This document shows positions 1 through 9,822 of a DNA stretch of 64,000 nt, piece by piece (the stretch's first letter is position 1; each line of letters opens with the position of its first letter). The translations under genes were made by a program, and so were the position numbers. Source of the DNA: Faecalicatena faecalis (GTDB taxonomy: Bacteria; Bacillota; Clostridia; Lachnospirales; Lachnospiraceae). The stretch lies in assembly GCF_012524165.2 (NCBI RefSeq), contig NZ_JABACJ020000010.1, positions 62,001-126,000 on the forward strand, written 5' to 3'. Under the pieces are notes generated by a model. It did not search any database. It worked only from the letters and a program-made list of their open reading frames with translations, and was not told the origin of the DNA.

Positions 1-903
1 TACTGTAACCTTTATAGGCAGGCTTCCAGCAGAAGTAAGAAGCCCTGTTGTAATACTGCTTCCAGTATATGCATTCCCGCCTACCTCTGTTTTATAAGAT
101 GTAATCGTACTTCCTTGTACCCCACTAGCAGAAATTGATATCTTTAGTTTACTCTTATTCTGTACGTATGCCCCAAATTGTGCATTCAATCCTGCTACCG
201 CCTCCGATATAGATACCGTCCCTATAGAAGGCACCATACTAGAAGGCACTGTTGCCGTAAATCCAATTGATTTGGTCCCGACTAATGTAGACCCGTTATA
301 GGTTTCGCATGTAATTGTACCAGCTCCACTTGTCGCATTTGGTATCTGCGCTGCGAGAGAGGCGGGCAATGTCCAGCTTTGTGACGCTCCTGCAGCTGTC
401 GCAATCGTTCCTGACGCGCTGCCGAATTTATATGTCAATTTATGTGTAAATGAGCTGCTGGCCCTGGGCAAATTTATAGTGATCGCACTGCCTACAGCCT
501 GACTAGCCGGTGACAGTGTCGGTGTCGTTGCCCTCGGTATCGTAGTTAATGCAGCACTGCCGGAAGCGGTAAGCGTTCCTGGCGACACTCCTGCGCCAAA
601 GTAGAGCGTACCAGACATATTGATTGTTTTTTTACCATCTGCGTTATGTGTAACTGTAAAACTCCGCCGCGCAACTTCTTTCCAGACATTCTGTCCAAAG
701 TTCCAGTTATATGTAAATTTAACGTTCCCTGTTGACTGCGTATCCACTTTAATATTCCAATAGGCATCGCCTGTCAGGTTATAACCATAATATGAATAAT
801 CAGTCCGTCTAAAATCAAATGCAACCGTTACATAACTTGTATTGTTCGCAACATTCACATTTGTTTCACTAATCAGCCGCATTCGTGTTTCATAATTTCC
901 CAT
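1..903 (-). CDS. Phage tail structural protein, DUF859-like (partial, 3' end beyond the window)
   Basis: The minus-strand frame begins with ATG at 903 (MGNYETRMRLISETN) and stays open to base 1, so at least 301 residues are present and the C-terminus lies outside the window. The visible part is rich in Ser, Thr, Gly and Asn with alternating beta-strand character. It contains a YNWNFGQNVWKE segment followed by Ig/FN3-like repeats, which resembles the DUF859 family of siphophage minor structural proteins. It starts seven bases after the stop of the tail-associated gene, so it is in the same operon. A baseplate, tip or fibre role is inferred from position and composition. Confidence 0.7.
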   Translation of the reverse strand, partial: MGNYETRMRLISETNVNVANNTSYVTVAFDFRRTDYSYYGYNLTGDAYWNIKVDTQSTGNVKFTYNWNFGQNVWKEVARRSFTVTHNADGKKTINMSGTLYFGAGVSPGTLTASGSAALTTIPRATTPTLSPASQAVGSAITINLPRASSSFTHKLTYKFGSASGTIATAAGASQSWTLPASLAAQIPNATSGAGTITCETYNGSTLVGTKSIGFTATVPSSMVPSIGTVSISEAVAGLNAQFGAYVQNKSKLKISISASGVQGSTITSYKTEVGGNAYTGSSITTGLLTSAGSLPIKVTV

Positions 904-910
904 TCACTCA

Positions 911-3900
911 TCACCTTACCTTTCCAAATGAGAGATTCCCATTTTCCCTTGGTTTAAATGCGAAATTACCAATTGATAGAGAATTCAGGATTTCAGTATC
1001 TGTAATATACATCCTCCGATTGCTGATATAAGCAACCTCATTTCCATTTTCCAGAAATGATATTCTATCATTGATCATTTTCAGAATCAGTGGGTTTCCT
1101 TCCTCTCCGATTACAATTGCTCCATCAATGAAGCGAATATATTTTTTGATCTCACTAAACCCTGAATCAGTCTCACCCACCAGTGCATTCATATTTTTTG
1201 TCAACTGTTCAAAGTTAAAATTAAATGCATTTTTAGTCTGTTCAAATTGTGTATTTACATTTCCCAGCATATTTTCAATATCATCTTTAGAATAAGTCTT
1301 CTCGCCGACTTCAATTACGACCTTGTCATATGCCTTGTCAATTTCTGCATATACACTCTGATAGATTGTCTCGATTACCTGAGACTGGTCATTCACAATT
1401 TCCCAAGCTGATGTAGTACTATTATAATGTTTCATCAGCGGCGGGCTGATGGACGTGTCACACCACAGCTTTGTCTTATCTGCTGGTTCTGTATTACTTA
1501 CAATTGCCGCATCCTTCCCTGCCTCCCCCTTTATCTTCGTCCAGGAATACTTAGCAGCATCTGTACTGTCAGCAGATGTATAATCTGTATACTGACCGAT
1601 AAATAATTTATTCGTGCTATCTGTTGTAGAAAACCCCGTTTTTCCATCTGCACTATTTGCATAGGCAATATGCAGATAAGGGGTTTTACCATCTGCTCCT
1701 TTCGGCCCCTGAATCCCTTGTGAACCATCCGCGCCTTTTATCTTGCTCCATGCATATTTCTTAGGATCAGAACTATCTGCTTGTGCAAAATCTACATACA
1801 TTCCGATATACATGCGGCCGCTGTCTGTAACAGAAAAGTCCTTCGTACCATCCGCACTATTTGCATAAGCGATATGGGTATAGCTGGTCCTCCCATCTGT
1901 ACCTTTCGGCCCTTGTATTCCCTGGTCACCTTTCGGCCCCTGCAGTCCCTGCAGGCCGCGCTCTCCTGAATCGCCTTTTTCACCTTTTGGTCCCTGCTCT
2001 CCCCGGCCTCCAAACACTCCTGTCACACGTGGTGTCGTATTATCTTTACTTCCATCGGTATATATATAAACCTCATAAATCCACAGGAAACGATTCGTCT
2101 CTGTCATCGTCGGAATCGTGGTCTGCCATCCAGCAGTCTCCGTTGTGATTCCTGTATCCTTTGCAGAAACTAGATAATATGCTTTCCTCTCCTGTATTCC
2201 TTTTCCAGGCTCGCCCTTCTTTCCGGCATCACCCTCGAATTTATGCCATTTATAATCTGACGTTTTGTCCGAATCCGGCTGATAAAAATCTACATACATT
2301 CCAATCCAGCTTCCTGGTGTTTCCCCAGAATTATCTGTAAATGTATTTCCTCCATCATTTGAATACTTGATATGAAGGTAGGAAGTATTACCATCTTCTC
2401 CATTCTCTCCCGGAATTCCCCGGTCTCCCTGGGGCCCCTGTGTCCCTTCTAACTGCTGCCATTGATAAACTTTTGGATCTGTGGAATCCTCCACGTTAAA
2501 ATCAACGTAGGTCCCGATATATTTATCTGGAATCTTCGTCATCTGGGCAGAAGACGGATTTTTCACCGGGCTGTACATCACATGAAAATAAGATGATCTT
2601 CCCGGATTCCCTGACGGCCCCGGTATTCCCTGATCTCCTTTTGCACGGCACCACCTGTAATCCTTGACATTCATCGAAGCGGTTTCAACCTCATCTGTCC
2701 GAACACCAATGTAATCCCCTGGTGTCTCTCCATTCTCTTCTGTGAATGTTTTTCCGCCGTCATTTGAGTATTTAATATGCAGGTATTGTGTCCGGCCATC
2801 TACACCATCCACCAGATTTGCCACAGTCACTTCACAGGTTCCCCGAAGTGTTCCTGCCTTGTCAGATGCTTCACACCTAAAGACTGCCTTTCCTTCTATA
2901 TCCTTGGCATGGATCGTGATACTCTTCCCATCTGCCGCTTCTGCCCCATTCTTCATCCAACGGATCGTAAGGCTGTCTGTCATATCCTTTCCTACATCCA
3001 TAACCAACGCTGTCAGAGTGGTAATTCCTTCCCCATTTCTAAAAACAATCCCATTATCTGACAATATAGAACAGGTATATACCTTATTGGCAGCAATTAT
3101 CTCATTCATTTTCTGAACCAAAGCTGGATCTATCTGGCTCTGGAGCTCTTTAAAATTGCTGAATGTGGTCTTATTATTCGAAGGATCTGTAAAACTCCTC
3201 TGCTGCTCCGTTACCCTGGCCTCTAAATATAGTTCCGGTGTATATTCTTGGTCGACAATCGTCACCGTGTCACCGATATTTGTGTCAAAATATCCATCCA
3301 CTTCATAACTGACCTGAGGAACACAGTTTTTCTTCAATTCAGCAAGTGCCTGCTCGTATAGGTCATTCACATTGTCTGTATCACAGTCCCAGATCTGGGC
3401 AATATATCTTTCATTCTCATTAGCCAACAAATTTGAAGGAAAACGATCTCTTGCCTGAACCGCGTAAATATTTCTTTTCCCTGCTGGGCAGATATACTCT
3501 ACATTCCCCTGGGAATCATATTCCGTCCTATTGATACTGCTTACTGTGAGGCCATCCTTCCCAGTTGGGCGGATGGCCGTATATAACTCAGTAATATCAG
3601 ACGTTTTCGTAATCCCCGACACATTTTTCCCATAGCGGAGAATTGTATCCGTACGGTCTGTCCCTACTCCCTGCACCGTATCTGTATGCTCTTTATAAAC
3701 GTTCAGTACAATACTGTTAAGAGAGTAATCTGCATTAAGTTTCGGTACAAACTCTACCTCAGCATGAAATACTTCTGCTAGCGAAAAAATTCTTGCCAGC
3801 ATGGTCTCTGTTCCTGTCCATTCATACTTTACAGACTGATTTGAAACCTCGTTAATCCCCAGTGTCACAACCTTCTCATAATCAAAAATATTTAGATACT

Positions 3901-4249
3901 GTTGAAAGGTCATAGCAGACGATGCCTTATAAGCTTCTTTTTGTTCGTTTAGAAGCTCAAAATTCAAAGAATATGCTTCTACCTCAATCTCAGATTCTGT
4001 ACAAGTTACACGCATGATATTAAGATAATAATCCTGGTTCCGATATCTGAATGCCAGCTTATTTCCTTCTGCCAGATACTCTGCATCCGTATGTTTAGAA
4101 TCTGTCTTAAAGGTGTATGTATTAGCAGACCCCTTCAAATACTGATGTAATTCATCCTCGTAATAATGCATAGCATCTGGGACTGTATTATCTAAAAAGG
4201 TGCATACCTTGTCATATGTATTTAACACTGCAATCCTTATATTTTCCAT
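911..4249 (-). CDS. Tail-associated (Tal) protein with Ig-like and collagen-like repeat modules
   Basis: This 1112-residue protein follows the Dit gene and shares one base with it (TAATG overlap), as usual for siphophage tip proteins. Residues 1 to about 385 resemble the N-terminal region of prophage tail/minor structural proteins, which form the tail tip hub. Residues about 390-475 look like an Ig-like domain (TCSILSDNGIVF, IRWMKNGAEA, FRCEAS). From about 475 to 915 there are five to six copies of a short beta module with consensus YxHIxYxNxxxG...IGxYxDxxxxDSxxxxxYxW, joined by collagen-like Gly-x-y stretches such as GDQGIPGPSG. The C-terminal 190 residues look coiled and probably trimerise. 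In this family the protein contacts the cell and may carry a peptidase. I cannot point to catalytic residues. Confidence 0.82.
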   Translation of the reverse strand: MENIRIAVLNTYDKVCTFLDNTVPDAMHYYEDELHQYLKGSANTYTFKTDSKHTDAEYLAEGNKLAFRYRNQDYYLNIMRVTCTESEIEVEAYSLNFELLNEQKEAYKASSAMTFQQYLNIFDYEKVVTLGINEVSNQSVKYEWTGTETMLARIFSLAEVFHAEVEFVPKLNADYSLNSIVLNVYKEHTDTVQGVGTDRTDTILRYGKNVSGITKTSDITELYTAIRPTGKDGLTVSSINRTEYDSQGNVEYICPAGKRNIYAVQARDRFPSNLLANENERYIAQIWDCDTDNVNDLYEQALAELKKNCVPQVSYEVDGYFDTNIGDTVTIVDQEYTPELYLEARVTEQQRSFTDPSNNKTTFSNFKELQSQIDPALVQKMNEIIAANKVYTCSILSDNGIVFRNGEGITTLTALVMDVGKDMTDSLTIRWMKNGAEAADGKSITIHAKDIEGKAVFRCEASDKAGTLRGTCEVTVANLVDGVDGRTQYLHIKYSNDGGKTFTEENGETPGDYIGVRTDEVETASMNVKDYRWCRAKGDQGIPGPSGNPGRSSYFHVMYSPVKNPSSAQMTKIPDKYIGTYVDFNVEDSTDPKVYQWQQLEGTQGPQGDRGIPGENGEDGNTSYLHIKYSNDGGNTFTDNSGETPGSWIGMYVDFYQPDSDKTSDYKWHKFEGDAGKKGEPGKGIQERKAYYLVSAKDTGITTETAGWQTTIPTMTETNRFLWIYEVYIYTDGSKDNTTPRVTGVFGGRGEQGPKGEKGDSGERGLQGLQGPKGDQGIQGPKGTDGRTSYTHIAYANSADGTKDFSVTDSGRMYIGMYVDFAQADSSDPKKYAWSKIKGADGSQGIQGPKGADGKTPYLHIAYANSADGKTGFSTTDSTNKLFIGQYTDYTSADSTDAAKYSWTKIKGEAGKDAAIVSNTEPADKTKLWCDTSISPPLMKHYNSTTSAWEIVNDQSQVIETIYQSVYAEIDKAYDKVVIEVGEKTYSKDDIENMLGNVNTQFEQTKNAFNFNFEQLTKNMNALVGETDSGFSEIKKYIRFIDGAIVIGEEGNPLILKMINDRISFLENGNEVAYISNRRMYITDTEILNSLSIGNFAFKPRENGNLSFGKVR

Positions 4250-5778
4250 TACAAATATGCCTCCCTTATCTTCGCTTCTGCTGTAGGCCCAGGGTTACTA
4301 AAATCAGAATAGTAGAACTGTACCTTCATTTCGCCGGGCGGTGCGAGAAAATAGGTGCTTCCTACCTGCTCATCATCCAGGCTGACTACTCCATCTACGT
4401 ATACCTTAGAGGCTGAGCCATCTACATAAACTGTACTATTCGCCCGATATCGGTTGGGGATATCATACCAGTATTTCACATGGTCTTTTTGAAACAAGAC
4501 ATTATGGATATACATCCTGGAAACCAGATTTCCAGCGCCTCTTGTCCCCCATTGTCCAAGAAAAATAGTCAGTGTCGCAGCCTTTTTATTTGCAAGCGAA
4601 GGAACTCGAAATTGATACTTTCCTCCACCAAAATAAAATTCAAACAGCTCTCCACTTTTTCGAATGTATATATTGCTTCCAGTCCCTTTTGCTGTAACCG
4701 ATTTGTAATTCGGTTCATATAAAATCCGCTTCTTTTCTGCAAGCTGTATCTGCATGATTGCATTCGCCAAATTTGTGTTCGTAGATTTCTTAAAAATGTG
4801 GATAGATGCCAGGTGCTGTCCGTTCTCATCCCCTACTACGAACTCCAGCAGACCTGTCTGTGGAACTCTTCCTGTTTCGAACCAGACATGTGATTGTGCC
4901 AAAAAATTGGCTGCCCCAATTTCTCCATTTGAGTCCGCAGGCAATGACACCATTTTACTAGCTCCATGCCAATTGCTGCCGCTCCCCACATTATCCAATG
5001 CCAGAACCTTCTGACCATTTATAGTTACCGTTTTGAACGAGCCATTTTTCGGAAAATTTTCTGTCAAAATGCCCTGACCATCCACCATCGCGCCCATCTC
5101 CTGTGCATTCCTGTAATGAACAAGAACCTGGGATTTCTGGCGTATCTCGGCATCTACTTCGTCCGGCGATCCAAGCTCTATCACCCCATGTTCACTCACG
5201 ATTCCAATATACCCGTTCTCATGATTATGTGTAATCGTATAGTCAACCGGCACCGCCTCTGTTCCTTCATTCACAATCACAGCTTCCAGCACCCCGTCAC
5301 TATTGACAGCAGCCTGAAAGGTCTTTTCGACCGCAGAATGCTTATATGGGTCCGCGCAGTAGATTTCAAAACTTCCGACCACATTTAGCAGCCCCGCCGG
5401 AACCTCCTCCACCGAACTCTTTGTCCCGATAAAATATTTATCCGGCTCATCATAGAACACGATTTTGGACTGCTCCTGGTCTAAAATCAAATTCAATTTA
5501 TTAAATTTATCCCGAAATTCTTCCGGCGTTTTAGCCGCAAGGCTGTAGGTCACCGTTATGACCCTTGGCGTATTTCTCTTACTCTGAAACTGAGTCCCGT
5601 CTACATTACCGATCTGGCGGTCCGTGATTTCAGATTCTAATAATTCCCTTCCCACAACATGCAGGGTCCGGTATCCCTCAATTTCATTTTCGATATATTT
5701 GTCATTAATACTTACAGCTTCGGCAGGGAGGGATCCCTTGCCTCTGCCGTATTCTATGGTATCTACAAAACTATACAT
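4249..5778 (-). CDS. Distal tail protein (Dit), phage tail family
   Basis: The product has 509 residues. Residues 1-160 carry the Dit hallmark region (VVGRELLES, NTPRVITVTYSLAAKTPEEFRDKFNKL, IYCADPYKHS), which forms the hexameric ring joining tail tube and tip. The longer C-terminal part, with galectin/jelly-roll-like beta segments (SNWHGASKMVSL, FETGRVPQTGLLEFVVGDE), is typical of extended evolved Dit proteins that bind carbohydrate. The start is supported by AAGGAGGG seven bases upstream. It lies between the tape measure and Tal genes, the canonical order. The carbohydrate-binding role of the extension is an inference. Confidence 0.85.
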   Translation of the reverse strand: MYSFVDTIEYGRGKGSLPAEAVSINDKYIENEIEGYRTLHVVGRELLESEITDRQIGNVDGTQFQSKRNTPRVITVTYSLAAKTPEEFRDKFNKLNLILDQEQSKIVFYDEPDKYFIGTKSSVEEVPAGLLNVVGSFEIYCADPYKHSAVEKTFQAAVNSDGVLEAVIVNEGTEAVPVDYTITHNHENGYIGIVSEHGVIELGSPDEVDAEIRQKSQVLVHYRNAQEMGAMVDGQGILTENFPKNGSFKTVTINGQKVLALDNVGSGSNWHGASKMVSLPADSNGEIGAANFLAQSHVWFETGRVPQTGLLEFVVGDENGQHLASIHIFKKSTNTNLANAIMQIQLAEKKRILYEPNYKSVTAKGTGSNIYIRKSGELFEFYFGGGKYQFRVPSLANKKAATLTIFLGQWGTRGAGNLVSRMYIHNVLFQKDHVKYWYDIPNRYRANSTVYVDGSASKVYVDGVVSLDDEQVGSTYFLAPPGEMKVQFYYSDFSNPGPTAEAKIREAYL

Positions 5779-5788
5779 ATGTCCCTCC

Positions 5789-8410
5789 TTACCTTACACC
5801 GCTAACATATCTTCTTACTTTTTCTTCTTTTTCGTTCTTTTCTCTAACATATCTTGCACTGCCGTAGCCGACCTCTTTTCCATCCATAATACTTCTCACC
5901 TCTGCATTTACATAGATAGCAGGATGATAAGAATAGTCACTTTGCAGCTCCTGGTTTCCAAATGAATAATTTCCCATGGACATTCCTTCAAACGCAGGTA
6001 CATCTGGAATGAATACCATTTCCTCACTTACATGCCTGATCAGATTTCCCATGGATTCGATTCCGATTGCAAAGCCCTCACCTATAAAACCTCCAAGCTC
6101 TTTGAATACCCTTGAAGGACTTCCAATTTTGGATTTAGCGATCACAGCTTTTTCTGCTGCTACTGCCAGTTGTTCCGCAACAGCCTGTACCTCAGCTAAA
6201 GAGGCACGCATGCCGTTTGCAAGCCCCATTCCGATGAACCAGCCGCAGGTATATGCCCCATACTCTGCTGCCCGCAGTGCGGAAATAATAGCCGTCGCGA
6301 CATTAACTGCAATCAATACGGCCTGTATGATGCCATTAGAAAACATGCTTGTGAAACCTGTTCCTGCCTGTAATCCTACCACTGTTAACTGCATTCCCAT
6401 TGTCATGGCCGCAATTGTAATTGCTGCAAATCCTGCCAGCATAGGCCCGATATCTAATGGTGGAATCACAAAACCACTAAACGCAGCCGTTACAACTGCA
6501 ATACTTGCGGCAACATTCAATGAAAGCACTGCCAACTGCATCAGTAATCCATTTAGCAGTGACGCCGCTGTTGCTGCCGTGGTAATCGCAAGGTTGATTC
6601 CTGTCATTCCTTCCGCCGCATTTTGAAGGCCTTCGCCTTTTCCAGCAATTTCACCGAGTCCGGTAGCCACTGCCAGTAGTGCTGCCCCTACATCTATAAT
6701 GGATAATTCAGTAATCATCTTGATTCCTTTTGCAACCAGTTGGAAGCCACGTCCTGCATTTAATGCTGATTCGCCAATCGCGGTAATGATATCCGCAATG
6801 GCCTCCAATATACTTGTAAAGCCTCCGCTGATGGAATCGATTACCCCGGAGACTCCCTCCGTTATTGTTGAGAATCCCTCACTGATAGACTCTACGATCT
6901 GGGTGATAATCTCCCCTGCCGTCTGCATAACATTTACAAGTGTAGTTCCGATGGCATTTACAATCTGAGTCACTGCAGCAGTTATTATCGGTACCAGGCT
7001 TGCAAATGCTGCAATAATTATTGTAACGGCCATTGCAATTGCCATTGCCACCTGTGTCACCGTAATTCCCAACTGACTGAGGAAAGGTGTAAGTGCCTCA
7101 ATCATGACAGAGGCCAGGGCCATGCCTGCCCCTACCATTAAAACAGTTGCTCCGAACGACAGCATTCCGGGTATCGCTTCATTTAGCAGACCCCCAAATT
7201 GTGCAAACACAATGGCAAGAGCTGCCACAGCAATTCCAAACATCCCCATCGCAACCGCACCTTCGGTTCCTGTTGCAGCAATCGGCACCATAGCCAGTGC
7301 CATGATGGATACCGCTGCTGCAAAGGCAACGATCCCCAGCATACTTTCCTCAAGATCTGCTCCCACTTTTGACAGAACAACTCCCAGACCAGCTACGACC
7401 GCTCCAAATGTAAGGAGAGGTACGACCGCTGTAACTCCCAGCTCCGCCAGTGGCTGTAATGCCAGGGCCAGACCAGCCAGTGCGCCAATAATCAACGCAA
7501 TTCCAGCACTTTTCTGAAACGAATTAAATCCTGTCTTTAAAGAGGTTACTGCCTCACTTGTCTTTTTTCCTGCATCGCCAGCCTGTTTTTCCCCTTCTGA
7601 CAGACCAAGGAACATTCTTCCCAGTTTTCCAAGACTACTCTTTCCCAGCCCGGAAAATGCGCCCGTCAATGTCTCAATAAGGGGGGTTACAGCTCGAAAC
7701 ATCTTAAATCCCTTGACAGTCGCCAACAATATGGGCAGCCCTTTCAGCAATCCAACTACTTTATCAGCATTATCTTTCAAGAATCCGGCAAATGTTTTCA
7801 GATATCCGGCAGCCGTATGGACAGCGTCCCCAAAACTCTCGATGCTTTTATCCGACCCAAATTTTCCTACTATTTTACCCAATTCCTTGCCAATCGCGCT
7901 GAATGCACCGCCAAACTCCTCGGGTACACCTGCCATGTTCTCTGTAAATGCATCCAGATACTTGGACAGGGTCTCTACCCCTTTTCCAATTCCTGATGCA
8001 AGAGCGTCTCCGTCAATCTGGCTGAAACAATCCGTCAGCTTACCGACTGCTTTTATGCCTAAAGTGGCCACTTCATCGTATGCCGGCTGAAGCTTCGCAC
8101 TGACTGTCTTCGTCAGTCCGTCCATCGCTTGATTTAATTCTCCCCATGCAGCACTTGTTTTCTGCATATCTCCAATAATTCCGGTAATTCCTTTATTAAT
8201 TGTAGACATTGCAGTCTTTCCTATAGACATAAATGTCTGAAATCCCAGCCCACTGGTCATGACTGCTTTTAATTTTTCTGCGCTTCCGAGGACACTTCCC
8301 ATAACCTTACTAAAATTATCATCTTTTGCATTCACTTTCGCTACGACTTCGGATAGAACTTTTGCATCAATTTCTATCACTGCTTTCGTCATTACATCCG
8401 CATCGCTCAT
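5789..8410 (-). CDS. Tail tape measure protein
   Basis: The product has 873 residues. An N-terminal helical region (VIEIDAKVLSEVVAKVNAKD) is followed by a long Ala/Gly/Val/Ile-rich middle with many hydrophobic helices (about residues 300-690), and then a TMP-like motif region (SPSRVFKELGGFIGEGFAIGI). In siphophages this protein sets tail length and is ejected into the host envelope. At roughly 0.15 nm per residue it predicts a tail near 130 nm. The ATG directly follows the stop of the frameshift extension (TAAATG) with AAAGGAGG in front, so the two are translationally coupled. Confidence 0.9.
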   Translation of the reverse strand: MSDADVMTKAVIEIDAKVLSEVVAKVNAKDDNFSKVMGSVLGSAEKLKAVMTSGLGFQTFMSIGKTAMSTINKGITGIIGDMQKTSAAWGELNQAMDGLTKTVSAKLQPAYDEVATLGIKAVGKLTDCFSQIDGDALASGIGKGVETLSKYLDAFTENMAGVPEEFGGAFSAIGKELGKIVGKFGSDKSIESFGDAVHTAAGYLKTFAGFLKDNADKVVGLLKGLPILLATVKGFKMFRAVTPLIETLTGAFSGLGKSSLGKLGRMFLGLSEGEKQAGDAGKKTSEAVTSLKTGFNSFQKSAGIALIIGALAGLALALQPLAELGVTAVVPLLTFGAVVAGLGVVLSKVGADLEESMLGIVAFAAAVSIMALAMVPIAATGTEGAVAMGMFGIAVAALAIVFAQFGGLLNEAIPGMLSFGATVLMVGAGMALASVMIEALTPFLSQLGITVTQVAMAIAMAVTIIIAAFASLVPIITAAVTQIVNAIGTTLVNVMQTAGEIITQIVESISEGFSTITEGVSGVIDSISGGFTSILEAIADIITAIGESALNAGRGFQLVAKGIKMITELSIIDVGAALLAVATGLGEIAGKGEGLQNAAEGMTGINLAITTAATAASLLNGLLMQLAVLSLNVAASIAVVTAAFSGFVIPPLDIGPMLAGFAAITIAAMTMGMQLTVVGLQAGTGFTSMFSNGIIQAVLIAVNVATAIISALRAAEYGAYTCGWFIGMGLANGMRASLAEVQAVAEQLAVAAEKAVIAKSKIGSPSRVFKELGGFIGEGFAIGIESMGNLIRHVSEEMVFIPDVPAFEGMSMGNYSFGNQELQSDYSYHPAIYVNAEVRSIMDGKEVGYGSARYVREKNEKEEKVRRYVSGVR

Positions 8411-8848
8411 TTATGTGCCCTCCTTTCTCAGCAGCTTACCAATACCTGAAAACCTTCCACTCTTTTCTTTCTTTTTCCCGGAAATCCTTTTCAATTCCTT
8501 TTCATAGTCATAAAATTTATCAAAACGGTTATACACTGGCTTTGTTCTTCCCTTTCCAACAGGCCGTTCTGCCTGAACTGCAAAGTTCAAATAGGCCTGC
8601 CAATGTATATAATAATCCCGGTCGACCATCCCGAGCCTGAATGCCTCCATGCGCATTTCATACTCCCGAATCGTCATTTTGTCCACCTCAGCCAAGCTTT
8701 GTAATCCAAGATAGCGAAAGCAGTCTATTGCGATCCGGTGGTAGGTTTCCTCAAAGTCTTCTATGCTTTCTCTGTCTTCTTCATTTCCTTCTCCACTGCT
8801 TCCAGTACACTGTTCGTTACCTTTCTGGTAGCATTGGCTGTCTTCAAG
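8411..8848 (-). CDS. Tail assembly chaperone C-terminal extension, made by -1 frameshift (gpT-like)
   Basis: This stretch is in the -1 frame of the preceding chaperone gene and is open from the slippery site at 8848-8854 down to a stop at 8411, giving 145 residues (LEDSQCYQKGNEQ ... YHRIAIDCFRYLG ... MTIREYEMRMEAF ... LLRKEGT). An internal ATG at 8695 would give only 94 residues, has no good ribosome site, and would lose the conserved-looking DFEETYHRIAIDC part. In siphophages the G and G-T proteins are made from one start by programmed frameshifting and bind the tape measure during tail assembly. The fusion from 9144 would be 244 residues. Confidence 0.8.
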   Translation of the reverse strand, partial: LEDSQCYQKGNEQCTGSSGEGNEEDRESIEDFEETYHRIAIDCFRYLGLQSLAEVDKMTIREYEMRMEAFRLGMVDRDYYIHWQAYLNFAVQAERPVGKGRTKPVYNRFDKFYDYEKELKRISGKKKEKSGRFSGIGKLLRKEGT

Positions 8849-9144
8849 AAACCCAGCACTTTTTCAAAAACCTCATCGATATCCGTATCTGCATCATCCA
8901 CATATTCGTCGAGTGTCTTTCTCGTAACCCTCGGTTCACAGCCTAAATTAGCAGCATCCAGCACCTCGACTAATGCCTCCACATCATCGTCCAATAATCT
9001 GGCTACACTATATCGTAGTCCGATGTTCTGTTTGATTCCCTGCATCCCCTCAACTGGAACAGAAACCCTCCTGTTCATTTCACGAAGAAATCCCATTCCA
9101 AAGTTAAACTGTACAACCTCATTGTTTATTGTTAATTCATACAT
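8761..9144 (-). CDS. Tail assembly chaperone (gpG-like, zero-frame product)
   Basis: The 127-residue protein (MYELTINNEVVQFNFGMGFLREMNRR) matches the Phage_TAC type of small tail chaperones found between the tail tube and tape measure genes. I chose the ATG at 9144 because GGAGG lies eight bases before it. The upstream ATG at 9159 has no ribosome site. The zero-frame product ends at the TAG at 8761. A fraction of ribosomes should instead shift at 8848-8854 and make the longer G-T form. Confidence 0.8.
   Translation of the reverse strand: MYELTINNEVVQFNFGMGFLREMNRRVSVPVEGMQGIKQNIGLRYSVARLLDDDVEALVEVLDAANLGCEPRVTRKTLDEYVDDADTDIDEVFEKVLGFLKTANATRKVTNSVLEAVEKEMKKTEKA
8848..8854 (-). other. Programmed -1 frameshift site GGGTTTC
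   Basis: On the minus strand the heptamer G GGT TTC fits the X XXY YYZ rule. Codon phase was checked against the start at 9144: GGT occupies 8853-8851 and TTC occupies 8850-8848. Slipping back one base continues into the open frame that encodes the gpT-like extension. No other heptamer in the overlap fits the rule in the right phase. Confidence 0.75.
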
Positions 9145-9216
9145 CTGCCTGTCCTCCATTTTTAAGTTCTTCTTTGTGACAGGGGACCTTAGAATCCCCT
9201 GTCTGATTTATCTTCT

Positions 9217-9735
9217 TTATTTGTCTGCTGGTGCTGCATCTTTCGCAGTATCCTTAAATACATAGGATGCAAGTTCCTGCTGTGCATCCGTGATTGTTGC
9301 AAATCCTTTTACTCCGGTTCCCTCAATCCCGAACTCAAGAGTTGCCTCTGCATGATCCTCTGAATTGGATGCTAACTCAAAACTTGTCACGAATCCCTGG
9401 AAATACTTCGCTGCATATTTTCCGGCATCCTCTCCAGTCCCTGGATTATCCAGATTCACTTCCCAGATTTCTACCTTCTCGCCTGAATCGAGTGCAGCTT
9501 CCAGTTTCCCAATCATTTCATCATTCTCATTTGCAAAAAGAGCTGTTGTACTGAGTTCAACCTCTGCCTCCTGCGGAACACGAATGACTCCATCCTTTGT
9601 CGCTACAGTGTCTGAATCCCTTGATTTAGAACGGCTGTTTTCTGTTGTGAAAGCAATTGCCGTTGCTGTGCTTGTCTCTGCATCCTTTAAAATACGGTAT
9701 AAGTAAACCATTCTTTTTCCTTTAATTACGCTCAT
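9217..9735 (-). CDS. Major tail (tube) protein
   Basis: The 172-residue product begins MSVIKGKRMVYLYRILKD and has the character of siphophage tube proteins: an N-terminal strand, repeated TxAxAxxFTTE-like beta strands, and a C-terminal EATLEFGIEGTGVKGFATI segment. Such proteins stack as hexamer rings to form the tail tube. AGGAGG precedes the ATG. It is placed correctly, between the tail terminator and the chaperone. Assignment is by position, size and overall pattern and not by a unique motif. Confidence 0.82.
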   Translation of the reverse strand: MSVIKGKRMVYLYRILKDAETSTATAIAFTTENSRSKSRDSDTVATKDGVIRVPQEAEVELSTTALFANENDEMIGKLEAALDSGEKVEIWEVNLDNPGTGEDAGKYAAKYFQGFVTSFELASNSEDHAEATLEFGIEGTGVKGFATITDAQQELASYVFKDTAKDAAPADK

Positions 9736-9822
9736 GTTAAATCCTCCTAATAAAATGATGTTTGGTTCAAAATTTTTTTGCCCATGATACCTGCGGATTT
9801 CTCCATATCTCTACCTCTGGTA

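Noticed and set aside
5976-8090. Several long plus-strand frames (for example 5976-6626 and 7104-7517)
   Set aside because: They lie opposite the Ala/Gly-rich tape measure gene, whose codon bias leaves the antisense frames open. None has a ribosome site or a recognisable product.
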